Shown here piece after piece: positions 8,515-18,255 of a stretch of DNA of 64,000 nt. The position numbers were made by a program, and so were the translations under genes. Source of the stretch: Pasteurella testudinis DSM 23072 (lineage in GTDB: Bacteria; Pseudomonadota; Gammaproteobacteria; Enterobacterales; Pasteurellaceae); contig NZ_FWWV01000024.1 in NCBI RefSeq assembly GCF_900176075.1, positions 86,116 through 150,115 on the forward strand. Reading direction: 5' to 3'. The notes beneath the pieces were generated by a model, which saw nothing but the letters and a program-made list of their open reading frames with translations, was not told where the DNA came from and searched no databases. Numbering within the stretch: position 1 is the stretch's first letter; every line of letters starts with the position of its first letter.

Positions 8515-10902
8515 ATGAAATTTAATGAATCATGGCTACGGGAATGGGTCAATCCGGCAATCACCACCGAACAACTGGCTGATCAAATTACCATGCTGGG
8601 CTTGGAAGTCGACGGGATCGAAGATGTTGCAGGAAAATTTGACGGTGTTGTGGTCGGCGAAGTGGTTGAGTGCGCCCAACACCCGAATGCCGATAAATTG
8701 CGTGTGACGAAAGTCAATGTCGGCGGCGATCAACTTTTGGATATTGTGTGCGGCGCACCGAATTGCCGTCAGGGCTTAAAAGTGGCGTGTGCCACCGTCG
8801 GCGCAACCTTGCCGGGCGATTTTAAAATCAAAAAAGCCAAATTGCGCGGCGAACCGTCGGAAGGCATGCTGTGTTCGTTCAGCGAATTGGGGATTGCGGT
8901 CGATGCGGACGGCATTATCGAATTACCTGCCGATGCGCCGATCGGCACCGATATCCGTGAGTATCTGAAATTGAATGATAAGGTGATTGAAATCAGTTTG
9001 ACCCCGAACCGCGCCGATTGCTTGAGTATCCGCGGCGTAGCGCGTGAAGTGGGGGTGATTAACCAAGCCGATGTGGTTGAACCGCACATTGCTCCGGTTC
9101 CGGTCAGTATTGACGACAAAGTGGCGATTAATTTATCGGCCGGCGAAGCTTGTCCGCGTTATTTATTGCGTGTGGTTAAAAATGTGAACGTACAGGCGGT
9201 TTCGCCGTTATGGTTGCAAGAAAAACTGCGCCGCTGCGGTATCCGCTCGATCGACCCGATTGTCGATATCACCAACTATATTTTGTTGGAACTGGGACAG
9301 CCAATGCACGCTTTCGATTATGCAAAAGTGGCGCAACCGGTTGACGTGCGCATGGCGAAAAACGGCGAAGAGTTGTTGCTGTTAGACGGCACAACCGCCA
9401 AACTGAAAGATAATACGTTATTGATTGCCGATCAAAACGGACCGTTGGCAATGGCAGGGATTTTCGGCGGTGAAAAGAGCGGTGTCAATGCACAAACTAA
9501 AGATGTGATTTTGGAAGCGGCATTTTTTGCGCCGTTGGCAATCGCCGGACGGGCACGCCAGTACGGGTTGCATACCGATGCGTCACACCGCTTTGAACGC
9601 GGTGTCGATTTTGAGTTACAACGTCACGCAATGGAACGGGCGACCGCACTTTTAATCGAAATTTGCGGCGGCCAAGCCGGCGAAATCTGTGAAGTGGCGA
9701 GCGAAACGCATTTACCGCAAATCAAAACCGTTACTTTGCGCCGCAGTAAGCTGGACGGCTTACTCGGACACCATATTGCCGATGAGACGGTCAGCGATAT
9801 TTTACAACGCTTGGGCTTTACCGTCAGCTTTGCCGATGATGTGTGGACAGTCACGCCGACCAGTTGGCGCTTTGACATTGAGATTGAAGAGGATTTAATC
9901 GAGGAAGTGGCGCGTATTTACGGCTACAACAGCATTCCGAATAACGCACCGCTGGCGCATTTGACCATGCGCCAACATAAAGAAGTTGACGTGGAGTTGG
10001 CACGCATCAAAACCGCATTGGTTGATCGCGACTATCAAGAAGCAATTACCTACAGCTTTGTTGATCCAAAAGTACAGTCGCTGCTGCACCCACAGCAAGA
10101 GGCGTTGATTTTGCCTAATCCGATTTCGGTTGAAATGTCGGCGATGCGCTTGTCGTTGATTCCAGGATTACTGGGGGCGTTGATTTATAACCAAAATCGT
10201 CAACAAAACCGAATCCGTCTGTTTGAAACCGGTTTGCGTTTTGTGCCGGACAGTGCTTCAGAGGCCGGAGTTAAACAGCAATTTGTACTAAGTGCGGTCA
10301 TCAATGGCAGCCGAAAAAGCGAAACTTGGGCAGAAAAAACGGAAGTTGTTGACTTTTTTGATCTAAAAGGTGATCTGGAAGGCATTTTAGGGTTAACAAG
10401 TGCTGGCAATAAAGTGAATTTTGTAGCAAAATCATATGTAGCATTACATCCGGGACAATCTGCGGCAATTATGGTGGATGATCAAGAGGTTGGCTTTATC
10501 GGCACGGTTCACCCGCAAATTGCGCAAAAATTGGGATTAAACGGAAAAACGATTGTGTTTGAAATACTTTGGGATGCGATTGCAACACGTTCCGCGGTTC
10601 AAGCCAAACCGATTTCCCGTTTTCCGGCAAATCGTCGTGATATTGCTGTTGTCGTTAAGAACGAGGTCGCCGCTGCGGATGTAATCAGGACCTGTCGTGA
10701 GGTTGCAGGAGAAACATTGACTCAAGTAAACTTGTTCGACGTATATCAAGGCAACGGAGTCGCAGACGGCTGTAAAAGTCTGGCAATCAGTTTAACACTT
10801 CAGGACAATCAAAGAACGCTTGAAGAGGAAGATATCACCAATGTGATATCAAATGTTGTATCTGAATTAAAGCGGAGTTTCAATGCTTACTTGAGAGATT
10901 AG
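8515..10902 (+). CDS. pheT: Phenylalanine--tRNA ligase beta subunit
   Basis: This 795-residue protein has the exact E. coli length. Domains in order are the OB-fold tRNA-binding domain (about 40-150), the B3/B4 editing domain (about 210-390), the B5 domain (about 400-475) and the C-terminal anticodon-binding FDX-ACB domain (about 700-795). The ATG at 8515 ([12 protein letters not shown]) has GGGTGGAG upstream; the GTG at 8506 is less likely. It is co-transcribed with pheS and ihfA. Its last 600 bases are more AT-rich in codon use than the first part. Confidence 0.97.
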   Translation: MKFNESWLREWVNPAITTEQLADQITMLGLEVDGIEDVAGKFDGVVVGEVVECAQHPNADKLRVTKVNVGGDQLLDIVCGAPNCRQGLKVACATVGATLPGDFKIKKAKLRGEPSEGMLCSFSELGIAVDADGIIELPADAPIGTDIREYLKLNDKVIEISLTPNRADCLSIRGVAREVGVINQADVVEPHIAPVPVSIDDKVAINLSAGEACPRYLLRVVKNVNVQAVSPLWLQEKLRRCGIRSIDPIVDITNYILLELGQPMHAFDYAKVAQPVDVRMAKNGEELLLLDGTTAKLKDNTLLIADQNGPLAMAGIFGGEKSGVNAQTKDVILEAAFFAPLAIAGRARQYGLHTDASHRFERGVDFELQRHAMERATALLIEICGGQAGEICEVASETHLPQIKTVTLRRSKLDGLLGHHIADETVSDILQRLGFTVSFADDVWTVTPTSWRFDIEIEEDLIEEVARIYGYNSIPNNAPLAHLTMRQHKEVDVELARIKTALVDRDYQEAITYSFVDPKVQSLLHPQQEALILPNPISVEMSAMRLSLIPGLLGALIYNQNRQQNRIRLFETGLRFVPDSASEAGVKQQFVLSAVINGSRKSETWAEKTEVVDFFDLKGDLEGILGLTSAGNKVNFVAKSYVALHPGQSAAIMVDDQEVGFIGTVHPQIAQKLGLNGKTIVFEILWDAIATRSAVQAKPISRFPANRRDIAVVVKNEVAAADVIRTCREVAGETLTQVNLFDVYQGNGVADGCKSLAISLTLQDNQRTLEEEDITNVISNVVSELKRSFNAYLRD

Positions 10903-10905
10903 AAT

Positions 10906-11199
10906 ATGACATTAACGAAAGTAGAAATTGCAGACAGTCTCATTCAGAAGTTCGATCTGACTAAGCGTGAAGCAAAAGATTTAGTAGAGAGTTTTTTTGA
11001 AGAAATTCGAGTTGCTTTAGAAAGTGGCGAAGACGTTAAACTATCCGGTTTCGGCAATTTCCAACTGCGTGATAAAAAATCCCGCCCCGGCCGTAATCCT
11101 AAAACCGGCGAAAGCGTCGCAGTGTCTGCGCGTCGAGTGGTGGTTTTTAAACCGGGGCAAAAATTGCGTGTACGCGTCGGGCAAAATGTTAAAAAATAA
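10906..11199 (+). CDS. ihfA: Integration host factor alpha subunit
   Basis: This 97-residue DNABII protein is one half of the IHF heterodimer that bends DNA by about 160 degrees. The DNA-binding arm contains [10 protein letters not shown] with R63, N64 and the intercalating P65, and the motif [13 protein letters not shown] is typical. The start lies 3 bases after the pheT stop, giving the conserved pheS-pheT-ihfA operon. Confidence 0.97.
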   Translation: MTLTKVEIADSLIQKFDLTKREAKDLVESFFEEIRVALESGEDVKLSGFGNFQLRDKKSRPGRNPKTGESVAVSARRVVVFKPGQKLRVRVGQNVKK

Positions 11200-11268
11200 G
11201 GTAATACTTCTATACTGATTTGGTATAAAGGAAGGAAATAACAGAAAGGTTGATGACTGGTTTTGATT

Positions 11269-11769
11269 ATGCGGAAAAACAATCCATTCGGTTTTAAGCC
11301 GATAACAGGCTTGCTTATTTGCTTGGCTGCATTTGTGTTGTCAGGTTGTTCTTCATCATCTTCATCTTCCGGTTATCGCGGACGTTTGCCCGATCCTATC
11401 TATACGATGGCTCAACTGAGCGAGCAACAATATCAGTGGGACGGTACGCCTTATGTTTTGGGCGGAAACAGTCGTCGCGGTGTGGATTGTTCCGGCTTCG
11501 TCATGCGCACGTTTGCTGATCGGTTTGATATTCGTTTACCGAGAACAACAGCGGCGCAAGCCAAGCAGGGGGTGCAGATTAAACGCAGCGAATTGCAGAC
11601 CGGTGATTTGGTATTTTTTAAAACAGGGCGTGGACCAAACGGCTATCATGTCGGCATTTATGTCAAGGATGATCTGTTTTTACACGCTTCCACCAAAGGC
11701 GGAGTGATTTATTCTTCGCTCAATGCGGCGTATTGGAAAAAAGCCTATTGGCAAGCCAGACGTGTTTAA
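11269..11769 (+). CDS. nlpC: NlpC/P60 lipoprotein peptidoglycan endopeptidase
   Basis: This 166-residue lipoprotein has the lipobox VLSGC (C27), a serine linker and an NlpC/P60 cysteine-peptidase domain with C74 (VDCSGFV), H127 (YHVGIYV) and H139 (LHAST). The family cleaves the D-Glu-mDAP bond of the peptidoglycan stem peptide. In E. coli nlpC also lies just downstream of ihfA. The ATG at 11269 is used, but no strong SD is visible; a TTG at 11263 would add two residues. Confidence 0.9.
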   Translation: MRKNNPFGFKPITGLLICLAAFVLSGCSSSSSSSGYRGRLPDPIYTMAQLSEQQYQWDGTPYVLGGNSRRGVDCSGFVMRTFADRFDIRLPRTTAAQAKQGVQIKRSELQTGDLVFFKTGRGPNGYHVGIYVKDDLFLHASTKGGVIYSSLNAAYWKKAYWQARRV

Positions 11770-11851
11770 ACCGGATTGAAACCTAGCACGGCATGCCGGT
11801 GTATGAATAGCGTAAATTTTTTAATTAAACCGAACAACTTGGAGGTTGAAA

Positions 11852-11932
11852 ATGAGTGATTTTAGTTATGCAATGTTGACAGTGGTGTTTTCGTTGGCAA
11901 TGATCGTTTTTTTAGCGACACTAATTTTTTAA
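11852..11932 (+). CDS. YnhF-like small membrane protein (26 aa)
   Basis: A 26-codon ORF starting MSDFSYAMLTVV follows a strong SD (GGAGG at 11841-11845). Almost all of it is one hydrophobic transmembrane helix. It aligns without gaps, after one residue, to E. coli YnhF (29 aa, recalled from memory): D, T, L and IV are identical and most other positions are conservative. YnhF is a small inner-membrane stress protein of unknown mechanism. I am confident it is a gene and moderately confident of the family. Confidence 0.65.
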   Translation: MSDFSYAMLTVVFSLAMIVFLATLIF

Positions 11933-12060
11933 CAATTGCGTGTCTAATACCAAACTCAAAAATTAAAATCTCGAGGAAAGCGAAGGCAGAGAGTACCAAG
12001 AGTACAGCAGATGAACTTGACAAAGAGCGTTTATCTTTGAGGGAAAGTATAACATAACAA

Positions 12061-12093
12061 AATGCCTTGTTTTTCTTTATAAAACAAGGCATT
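12061..12093. terminator. Bidirectional terminator 3' of can
   Basis: AATGCCTTGTTTT (12061-12073) and AAAACAAGGCATT (12081-12093) form a perfect 13-bp stem with a 7-base loop. It lies between the rightward small gene and the leftward can gene. Confidence 0.8.
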
Positions 12094-12119
12094 TCCGTAT
12101 CTTAATTTTACCGCTTGCG

Positions 12120-12818
12120 TTATTTCGTTCTTAAATCAATCGGTTTTTCTGTTTCGATAAAACGGCAGTCGTCATGTGACACCAAGCGCGCAATGGCATT
12201 CAGATAGGTGATTTCCAAGGTTTCTCGGCTGGTTGCGACCACACCCAGATCATTCAGAAAGCCGTCATTGACATCATATACCCAGCCATGGATAGATAAT
12301 TTTTTACCACGTTCCCAAGCTGCCCTGACAATAGATGAGGAGCCCAAGTTATAAACCTGTTCGACCACATTGATTTTTGTCAGCATATCGGCACGCTTTT
12401 CATTCGGCAAAGTGCCGAATAAATTGCTGTGTTTTAACCAAATATCACGGATATGCAGCAACCAGTTATCAATCAATCCTAGAGATTTGTTCTCCATTGC
12501 CGCCTTAATCCCGCCACAATTAGTGTGGCCGCAGATGATAATATGTTCAATATCGAGCGCGTCAATCGCATATTGCACCACCGACAGGCAGTTTAAGTCG
12601 GTATGAATCACTTGGTTGGCAACGTTGCGGTGCACAAAAAGCTCACCGGGTCCTAAATTGGTCAGTTTTTCTGCCGGAACCCGACTGTCCGAGCAACCGA
12701 TCCATAAATAGCCCGGTTTCTGATGTTCTGCCAGTTCTTTAAAATAATTTGAGTTTTCTTCTTGCATACGAACCGCCCAACTATGATTGTTGGCGATCAG
12801 TTGCTCTATTTTTTTCAT
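12120..12818 (-). CDS. can: Beta-class carbonic anhydrase
   Basis: This 232-residue enzyme interconverts CO2 and bicarbonate and supplies bicarbonate for biosynthesis. Zinc ligands C42, D44, H98 and C101 ([14 protein letters not shown]) are in place. So are W39, G41 and Y181, the non-catalytic bicarbonate site described in the Haemophilus influenzae enzyme, with the same numbering. It is divergent from yadG, as in E. coli. Confidence 0.96.
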   Translation of the reverse strand: MKKIEQLIANNHSWAVRMQEENSNYFKELAEHQKPGYLWIGCSDSRVPAEKLTNLGPGELFVHRNVANQVIHTDLNCLSVVQYAIDALDIEHIIICGHTNCGGIKAAMENKSLGLIDNWLLHIRDIWLKHSNLFGTLPNEKRADMLTKINVVEQVYNLGSSSIVRAAWERGKKLSIHGWVYDVNDGFLNDLGVVATSRETLEITYLNAIARLVSHDDCRFIETEKPIDLRTK

Positions 12819-12914
12819 GTTATATCCTTGTATCGGTTTTCTTTTGCTCTGCTATAATACGTTAAATTTCATTTTTTTATTATTTATTTTTTGGAAAGAA
12901 AGAGTGGTTATCAT

Positions 12915-13847
12915 ATGTATGCACTTGAAATAAAGGGCTTGACCAAGTCATATCCCAATGGTTTTAAAGCTTTGCACGGGATTGATTTAAGTGTGCAGGA
13001 AGGCGATTTTTATGCCTTGCTCGGGCATAACGGCGCAGGCAAATCAACGACCATCGGCATTGTCAGCTCACTGGTTAATAAAAGCGGCGGCAACGTCAAG
13101 GTGTTTGGTTATGATTTAGATAGCCAGTTGAGTGAGGTGAAAAAACAGATCGGCATTGTGCCGCAGGAGTTTAATTTTAACCAGTTCGAGAAAGTATTGG
13201 ATATTCTGGTCAACCAAGCCGGTTATTACGGCGTAGCGCGCAAAGAAGCGCTGGTGCGTGCGGAAAAATGGCTGAAAAAATTGGATTTATGGGATAAGCG
13301 CGATCAAAAATCCATGCGCTTGTCGGGCGGTATGAAACGCCGTTTGATGATTGCCCGAGCACTGATGCACCGTCCGCGCCTGTTGATTTTGGACGAACCG
13401 ACCGCCGGCGTAGATATCGAGCTGCGCCGCTCCATGTGGCAGTTTTTGCAAGAGTTGAATCTGCAAGGCACGACGATTATTCTGACCACCCACTATTTGG
13501 AAGAGGCGGAACTGTTGTGCCGTCACATCGGCATTATCCAACAGGGCAAACTGGTGATTGATACCTCGATGAAAGCCTTATTAAGCAAATTGGAATCGGA
13601 AACCTTTGTATTGGATCTCGCCAAATACAGCGCCGTGCCGCAAATTGAGCATTACGCAAGCCAGTTAATTGACACCAATACACTGGAAGTGGAAGTGCGG
13701 CGTGAACAAGGCTTGAACAACCTGTTCCACCAACTTTCCGAGCAGGGTATTCAGGTGTTGAGCCTGCGCAATAAAACCAACCGTCTGGAAGAGTTGTTTG
13801 TGCGCATGGCGCTCAATAAACCTCACGATGAATTACAAGGAGAGTAG
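12915..13847 (+). CDS. yadG: ABC transporter ATP-binding protein YadG
   Basis: This 310-residue ATPase has Walker A GHNGAGKST, signature LSGGMKRR, Walker B LLILDEPTAGVD and the switch histidine region LTTHYLEEAE. It matches E. coli YadG through the C-terminal RLEELFVRM segment. The start at 12915 is preceded by AAGAGTGG; an upstream TTG is unlikely. It forms an ABC-2 exporter with yadH 2 bases downstream. The substrate is unknown. Confidence 0.93.
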   Translation: MYALEIKGLTKSYPNGFKALHGIDLSVQEGDFYALLGHNGAGKSTTIGIVSSLVNKSGGNVKVFGYDLDSQLSEVKKQIGIVPQEFNFNQFEKVLDILVNQAGYYGVARKEALVRAEKWLKKLDLWDKRDQKSMRLSGGMKRRLMIARALMHRPRLLILDEPTAGVDIELRRSMWQFLQELNLQGTTIILTTHYLEEAELLCRHIGIIQQGKLVIDTSMKALLSKLESETFVLDLAKYSAVPQIEHYASQLIDTNTLEVEVRREQGLNNLFHQLSEQGIQVLSLRNKTNRLEELFVRMALNKPHDELQGE

Positions 13848-13849
13848 TC

Positions 13850-14617
13850 ATGTCATTATCCTGGATTGCGTTTCAAACCATTTTAAATAAAGAGATCCAC
13901 CGTTTTATGCGGATTTGGGTGCAAACCTTAGTGCCGCCGGTGATTACCATGACCTTGTATTTCGTGATTTTCGGACAACTGATCGGCAACCGCATCGGCG
14001 AAATGGGCGGCTATAGCTATATGCAGTTTATCGTGCCGGGCTTGATCATGATGTCGGTGATCACCAATTCTTTTGCCAACGTCGCCTCTTCGTTTTACAG
14101 CACCAAATTTGCGCGTAACGTGGAAGAACTGTTGGTTTCACCAACCTCGACCCATATCATTATCTGGGGCTATGTCGCCGGCGGCATGACGCGCGGCATT
14201 TTGGTCGGTAGTTTGGTCACGGTGGTATCGCTACTGTTTATTCCGCTGGAGATTCACTCTTGGACGGTTGTTGTCCTGACCCTGTTGATGACCAGTGCCG
14301 CCTTCTCGCTCGGCGGGCTGATCAACGCGGTTTTCGCCCGCTCGTTTGACGACATCAGCATTATCCCGACCTTTGTGTTAACGCCGTTAACCTATCTCGG
14401 CGGCGTGTTCTATTCGATTTCGCTACTGCCGGCATTTTGGCAAGGCGTATCGAAACTGAATCCGATTGTGTATATGATCAACGGCTTCCGCTACGGCTTT
14501 TTAGGGGTGAGCGATATTGCGTTGTATTACACCTTTTCGGTACTGATTCTGTTTATTACCTTGTTATACGGCATTTCGTATTATCTGATTAGCAAGGGTA
14601 TTGGGCTCAGAAATTAA
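13850..14617 (+). CDS. yadH: ABC-2 type permease YadH
   Basis: This 255-residue protein has six predicted membrane helices and the ABC-2 exporter signature around FEDISIIP-like FDDISIIPTFVLTPLTYLGG. It follows yadG with 2 bases between and an SD (GGAGAG) inside the yadG end. It is the membrane half of the exporter. It is the last core gene before an AT-rich island. Confidence 0.93.
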   Translation: MSLSWIAFQTILNKEIHRFMRIWVQTLVPPVITMTLYFVIFGQLIGNRIGEMGGYSYMQFIVPGLIMMSVITNSFANVASSFYSTKFARNVEELLVSPTSTHIIIWGYVAGGMTRGILVGSLVTVVSLLFIPLEIHSWTVVVLTLLMTSAAFSLGGLINAVFARSFDDISIIPTFVLTPLTYLGGVFYSISLLPAFWQGVSKLNPIVYMINGFRYGFLGVSDIALYYTFSVLILFITLLYGISYYLISKGIGLRN

Positions 14618-14721
14618 CGTTGTCAATTTATAGAGGGGTATTAACGTTAGTATGACTTTTAAACTCGCTATGTTTTCATTAAAGACGAGTGCTAACTAAA
14701 GAAAATAAAAAAGGATTTTTT

Positions 14722-15078
14722 ATGAAAGAATATGATTCTAACACTTATCTTGATAAAAATGTTTTAGAACATATCTTAGCAACTAAAGAAGAAATTATTA
14801 TAAACAGTATGAAAGATATGAGAAAACATCAGATTAATATTTTTTCAACTTTAAATAAGATCAACATGAAATATAAAGTATATACTGATAATTACTCTTC
14901 TTTTTATTATGATTATGATATGTTGGTTTTATCGCTAGGAAACATACCATTTCTCGATATAATGTGTTTTTTTATAATTAAAAAAGATAATTTTCTTACT
15001 TCGCTCAAGTGTAATGATTACATTATCATCAATATAAACAATAAAAAAGGGTTTATAAAAATATCATATAATAAATAA
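14722..15078 (+). CDS. Hypothetical protein in the AT-rich island
   Basis: This 118-residue ORF begins MKEYDSNTYLDKN after AAGGA. It is Lys/Ile/Asn/Tyr-rich with no membrane span or signal peptide, and a mildly hydrophobic middle (YDYDMLVLSLGNIPFLDIMCFF). Codon use is extremely AT-rich, unlike yadH upstream, suggesting recent transfer. I do not recognise it. Position next to toxin-like remnants makes an immunity or accessory role possible, but nothing in the sequence shows it. Confidence 0.5.
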   Translation: MKEYDSNTYLDKNVLEHILATKEEIIINSMKDMRKHQINIFSTLNKINMKYKVYTDNYSSFYYDYDMLVLSLGNIPFLDIMCFFIIKKDNFLTSLKCNDYIIININNKKGFIKISYNK

Positions 15079-15126
15079 TATTTATTCGATTTCATTGTAT
15101 AAATAAAAACATTTTTAATCTCTATT

Positions 15127-15146
15127 AACCCTATAAAAATAGGGTT
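15127..15146. repeat. Short hairpin after the hypothetical ORF
   Basis: AACCCTAT (15127-15134) and ATAGGGTT (15139-15146) form a perfect 8-bp stem with an AAAA loop. There is no U-tract, so terminator function is uncertain. The rest of 15079-15265 shows no gene. Confidence 0.4.
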
Positions 15147-15265
15147 GTCGAATGAGGGAAAGGATTAATTCAGCTCAATAAGCCCATTTACAGCGTAAGC
15201 TTACCCTAAAAAGGCACAAGCTAAAACCAGAGATTTCTGTCATCATCCTCTTGATGGAGGAAATC

Positions 15266-15791
15266 ATGAAACGATTAAAATTTACAGAAACTTAGATTGT
15301 GGATATTTTAAAGTTAGCAAAGCAAGGTGCGAAAGACGGAGCACGGCATTAGCAGTGTGAAAAAGTAAGTACGGCGGATTAGGAGTGTCTGATTTAAAAC
15401 GTTTACGCAATATTGAAGAAGAGGATTGATACCTCGCTACCCGCAGCCAGAGTGATGAGAACCTTGAAGTAGCTTGAAAGCAGAAAAAGGACATCCAAAA
15501 ATGATTCGCGTGGATAATGGCAGTGAAATGACCTCATTTACCTTTACTCATTGGTGTGAAGCGAATAACATCACGATTTGTTATATTGTGAGTCTAGCAA
15601 GCCGAACCAAAACACCTATATCGAGCGACTTAATCGCCGCTATCGTACAGAAGTTCTCACCCCACATTTGTTCTCCTAGTTAGCTCAGGTGCGAGAGCTT
15701 AGTTGGGCTTGGATGCTAAGTTATAACGAGGAACAACCCCATGAATCACTGGAGGAATTTACCACACCCAGTGAATTTAAACGACAGTTAA
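15266..15791 (+). mobile_element. Decayed IS3-family element (orfA/orfB remnant)
   Basis: From the ATG at 15266 the orfA frame reads MKRLKFTET, stop, IVDILKLAKQGAKDGARH, stop: an IS3-type HTH transposase start with in-frame stops. From about 15480 a piece of orfB follows in shifting frames: KMIRVDNGSEMTSF (second catalytic D region), then YIERLNRRYRTEV (catalytic E), then LSYNEEQPHESLEE. The first catalytic Asp region is deleted. The motifs resemble the IS407/IS2-type branch. Copies of GTAAGCTTAC flank it at about 15197 and 15823, but true ends are not defined. Confidence 0.75.
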
Positions 15792-15983
15792 CAATAGAAG
15801 TCTCTAGTTATAAACTGTGTGTAAGCTTACGATTTGAAAATTCAAGCCATAAAATAGTATTTTTTTAGTTAGAAATCAATATATTGATTTATTTAATAAA
15901 AAATTTTTAATTGCGATCTCTGTCACAGATATTAATGTGCCAATGTGGTATTTCTACTAAAATTCTAAACACAGAATAATTTT

Positions 15984-17184
15984 ATGCAAAAATTAAACAA
16001 AAAAATAGTATTAAGGAATTTAGCATTTACTATAAATAAATACTCTAATGTAAATAACACAACTAAAATAATTGACTTAATAGAATCTGCAAATAAAAAG
16101 AATTATCTACATAGTGAAAATTTAATACTATTGGAAAATTATTTTTTTATATGGGTAGGTTCTATAAACGAAAGGGTTATTGAATATATCGATATATGGT
16201 AAAACTGTTGGTAATAATAAGGCTTCGATCTTTTTTGATAATAATTTCCTGTTGTTTAATTATTACGAACTGGTTTTTAATAAAATATATGATATTAATG
16301 ATAGGCATGATGGTGAGTATATAATAAGTTGCCAAAATGAAATTTTCTCGTTGTTTAGAAAAGAACAATCGTTATCGTTCGATGAATTTTTAATAAAAAT
16401 ATCTAAAGGTTACTCCGATGATTTACATATGTTATTAAAAGGTTTGTTAAGTCTTATAAAAATAAAAAATAATTTTTTGAAAAAAATATATAATTTAGTT
16501 GATATCAATAACATTGATAATGTATTTTACTCATCAAACCTTAAAAAAGCATATTATCAAGAATTAATTATGAGAAGAAATGCAGCAGCGGCATCTGATA
16601 TATTAAGACTTTGCATTCTTTATAAGATGGGAGGTGTGTATGTAGATGTTGATACATTACCCTCATTGAAATTTATTTATGGAGATATACCATTACACAT
16701 TAATGCAAATATTGCAAACATAGTTCAATCTGAGTATTATTTAAGAAAAATAGATTTTGAACATTGGTATAAAACAAATAAAAAAATTTATAATTTAAAG
16801 GATCTGGGTTTACCATGCCCTAATATAAAAGTAAATAGAGATTTAATTTCATTAGCAGCTTATGTTAGTATTGATGAATATAATTATATTATAAGAAATA
16901 ATTATGATAAAGGAGTTGGGAGGATTGAAAAAGATCATTATTTAGCTAGATTAGCATATTATAGATATGATACGATTAATAAACGTAGTAATGTAACGTT
17001 ATTTCTTTCTGGTCCTATTTTAATCTTAGAGGTAATAATTGGATGTTCTTATAAAATATTAGATTTACCTGATAATATAAGTCCATTTGCAATATCTTGC
17101 CTTTTAAGAATGGCAGGGACTGGAGTATCAATCATTGAACATACAAATTATACACCTGGGCACGTGAGGTCATCATGGATGTAA
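15984..17184 (+). pseudogene. TcdA/TcdB-like glycosyltransferase, frameshifted
   Basis: Two overlapping ORFs (15984-16202, and 16180-17184 in the +1 frame) together read as one catalytic domain of about 400 residues of the large clostridial glucosylating toxin type (GT44). ORF1 ends with FFIWVGSINERVIEYIDIW, like the FVWIGG...YINQW segment of TcdB (UDP-sugar tryptophan). ORF2 has RRNAAAASDILRL, then LYKMGGVYVDVDTLPSL with the DXD motif (codons 156-158), LSGP, and a C-terminal SSW like the SLW loop. TcdB's autoprotease, translocation and repeat domains are absent. The break is one base at 16197-16203 (TGG TAA). It is very AT-rich. It could be a pseudogene, a sequencing error or, less likely, a recoded gene. 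Confidence 0.72.
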
Positions 17185-17639
17185 AAAAACTTATATTAAT
17201 TACTTTACCTTTATATTTGTTAGGGTGTGAAAAAGACTCATCCTCTATTGATATATCTCATATAATGGGAGACTGGGAATGTATATTTAAACACCAGCAT
17301 GGTTTTAGCGGAGGAAGTAAAGCCACTTTAGATTTTAATTTTTATAAAGATTATACTTTCTTATTCGATTTAACCTTTATTAAATATGATAAAAATTCAG
17401 CTCCAAATATTAACATTTTACAAAAAGGAGGTTTTTTTATAGAGAATAATAATCTGTTTTTAGATATAAAAGAAAGTACGTTTACTGAAACAAAAAATCG
17501 TGATCTAAATGAGTTCGCAAAGGATTTCATTACTCCAGAAAAGGTAGAATATATTATCATATCTTTAAATGAAAAACATTTTTCTTTTTCAAATAATATA
17601 AATCCAGGTACAGCGAAATTTGATTGTACTAGAAGATAA
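17175..17639 (+). CDS. Small lipoprotein overlapping the glycosyltransferase gene
   Basis: This 154-residue protein has a type II signal peptide with lipobox YLLGC (C at about 18) and no other membrane span. The start ATG at 17175 lies inside the end of the glycosyltransferase frame (10-base overlap) with GAGGT upstream, so the two genes are translationally linked. The body (GDWECIF..., alternating beta-like strands, GGFFIENNNLFLDI) looks like a small lipocalin-like beta barrel, but no family is recognised. Association with a toxin-like enzyme makes an immunity or surface-partner role a reasonable inference. Confidence 0.65.
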   Translation: MDVKKLILITLPLYLLGCEKDSSSIDISHIMGDWECIFKHQHGFSGGSKATLDFNFYKDYTFLFDLTFIKYDKNSAPNINILQKGGFFIENNNLFLDIKESTFTETKNRDLNEFAKDFITPEKVEYIIISLNEKHFSFSNNINPGTAKFDCTRR

Positions 17640-17671
17640 TTTAAAAGCTAAATTAATAATAGGTATTTATT

Positions 17672-17821
17672 ATGAAAAAAATCATTTGTAAGTAAACAAA
17701 AGTTTTATTACAAGATGAACTAAAATATGTAAGTGGTGGGGGGAAAACTTGGGGTGGATTAACTAAAGATCAAATTGATAAGGAACAGTATTTTTTAATC
17801 ATGCTGATATCAATAAAATAG
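17672..17821 (+). pseudogene. Broken double-glycine-leader peptide (bacteriocin-type precursor)
   Basis: From the ATG at 17672 the frame reads MKKIICK, a TAA stop (17693-17695), then TKVLLQDELKYVSGG and GKTWGGLTKDQIDKEQ, ending at TAG 17819. The segment LLQDELKYVSGG fits the double-glycine leader rule (E at -8, L at -7, V at -4, G at -2 and -1), and the Gly-rich sequence after GG suits a class II bacteriocin or microcin. No in-frame start follows the stop, so the gene appears dead. It abuts an exporter fragment of the type that processes such leaders. Confidence 0.6.
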
Positions 17822-18255
17822 GATTGGTGCACTATCGCAATCAAATCGCTTGTGTATTGCAAGAGGATAAATTATTTTCTGGTTCGATATTAGATAATAT
17901 AGCAGCATTTAGTAAAATTAGTGAATATAATGATATTATTGCTTGTGCTAAATCAGCACAAATTCATGATGAAATTATGGCAATGCCTATGGGTTATGAA
18001 ACTATTATTGGGGAACTAGGTTCTACTTTATCCGGTGGTCAAAAGCAGCGATTATTTATTGCTAGGGCACTATACAAAAAGCCTAGAATTCTATTTCTTG
18101 ATGAAGCTACAAGCCATTTAGATTCAGAAAATGAAGCTAAAATTAATCAAGAAATTGCAAAACTTAAGATTACTCGAGTTATTATTGCTCATAGGCAATC
18201 AACTCTCGACAGTGTGGATAGGATAATATCCCTAACTCATTTAAATGGTCAATAA
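17797..18255 (+). pseudogene. 3' fragment of a bacteriocin-type ABC exporter
   Basis: About 150 residues of an ABC nucleotide-binding domain remain: NHADINKIGL, YRNQIACVLQEDKLFSGSI (Q-loop), LSGGQKQRLFIARAL (signature), ILFLDEATSHLD (Walker B) and IIAHRQST (switch His). Walker A, the membrane domain and any C39 peptidase are missing; the frame is closed by a TAA at 17779. The LFSGSILDNIA style matches CvaB/LagD-like peptidase-containing exporters. It fuses directly with the end of the double-glycine peptide, indicating a deletion. Confidence 0.75.

Noticed and set aside
11862..12092. Minus-strand ORF of 76 codons over the small gene and the terminator
   Set aside because: It runs through a perfect terminator hairpin and antisense to a better-supported small gene, and has no SD.
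15474..15683. ORF of 69 codons that could be listed as a hypothetical protein
   Set aside because: It is a piece of the decayed IS3 orfB (IRVDNGSE region) and continues in another frame.
17824..18255. Functional ABC transporter ATPase
   Set aside because: It lacks Walker A and membrane domain and has a stop just upstream; it is a remnant.
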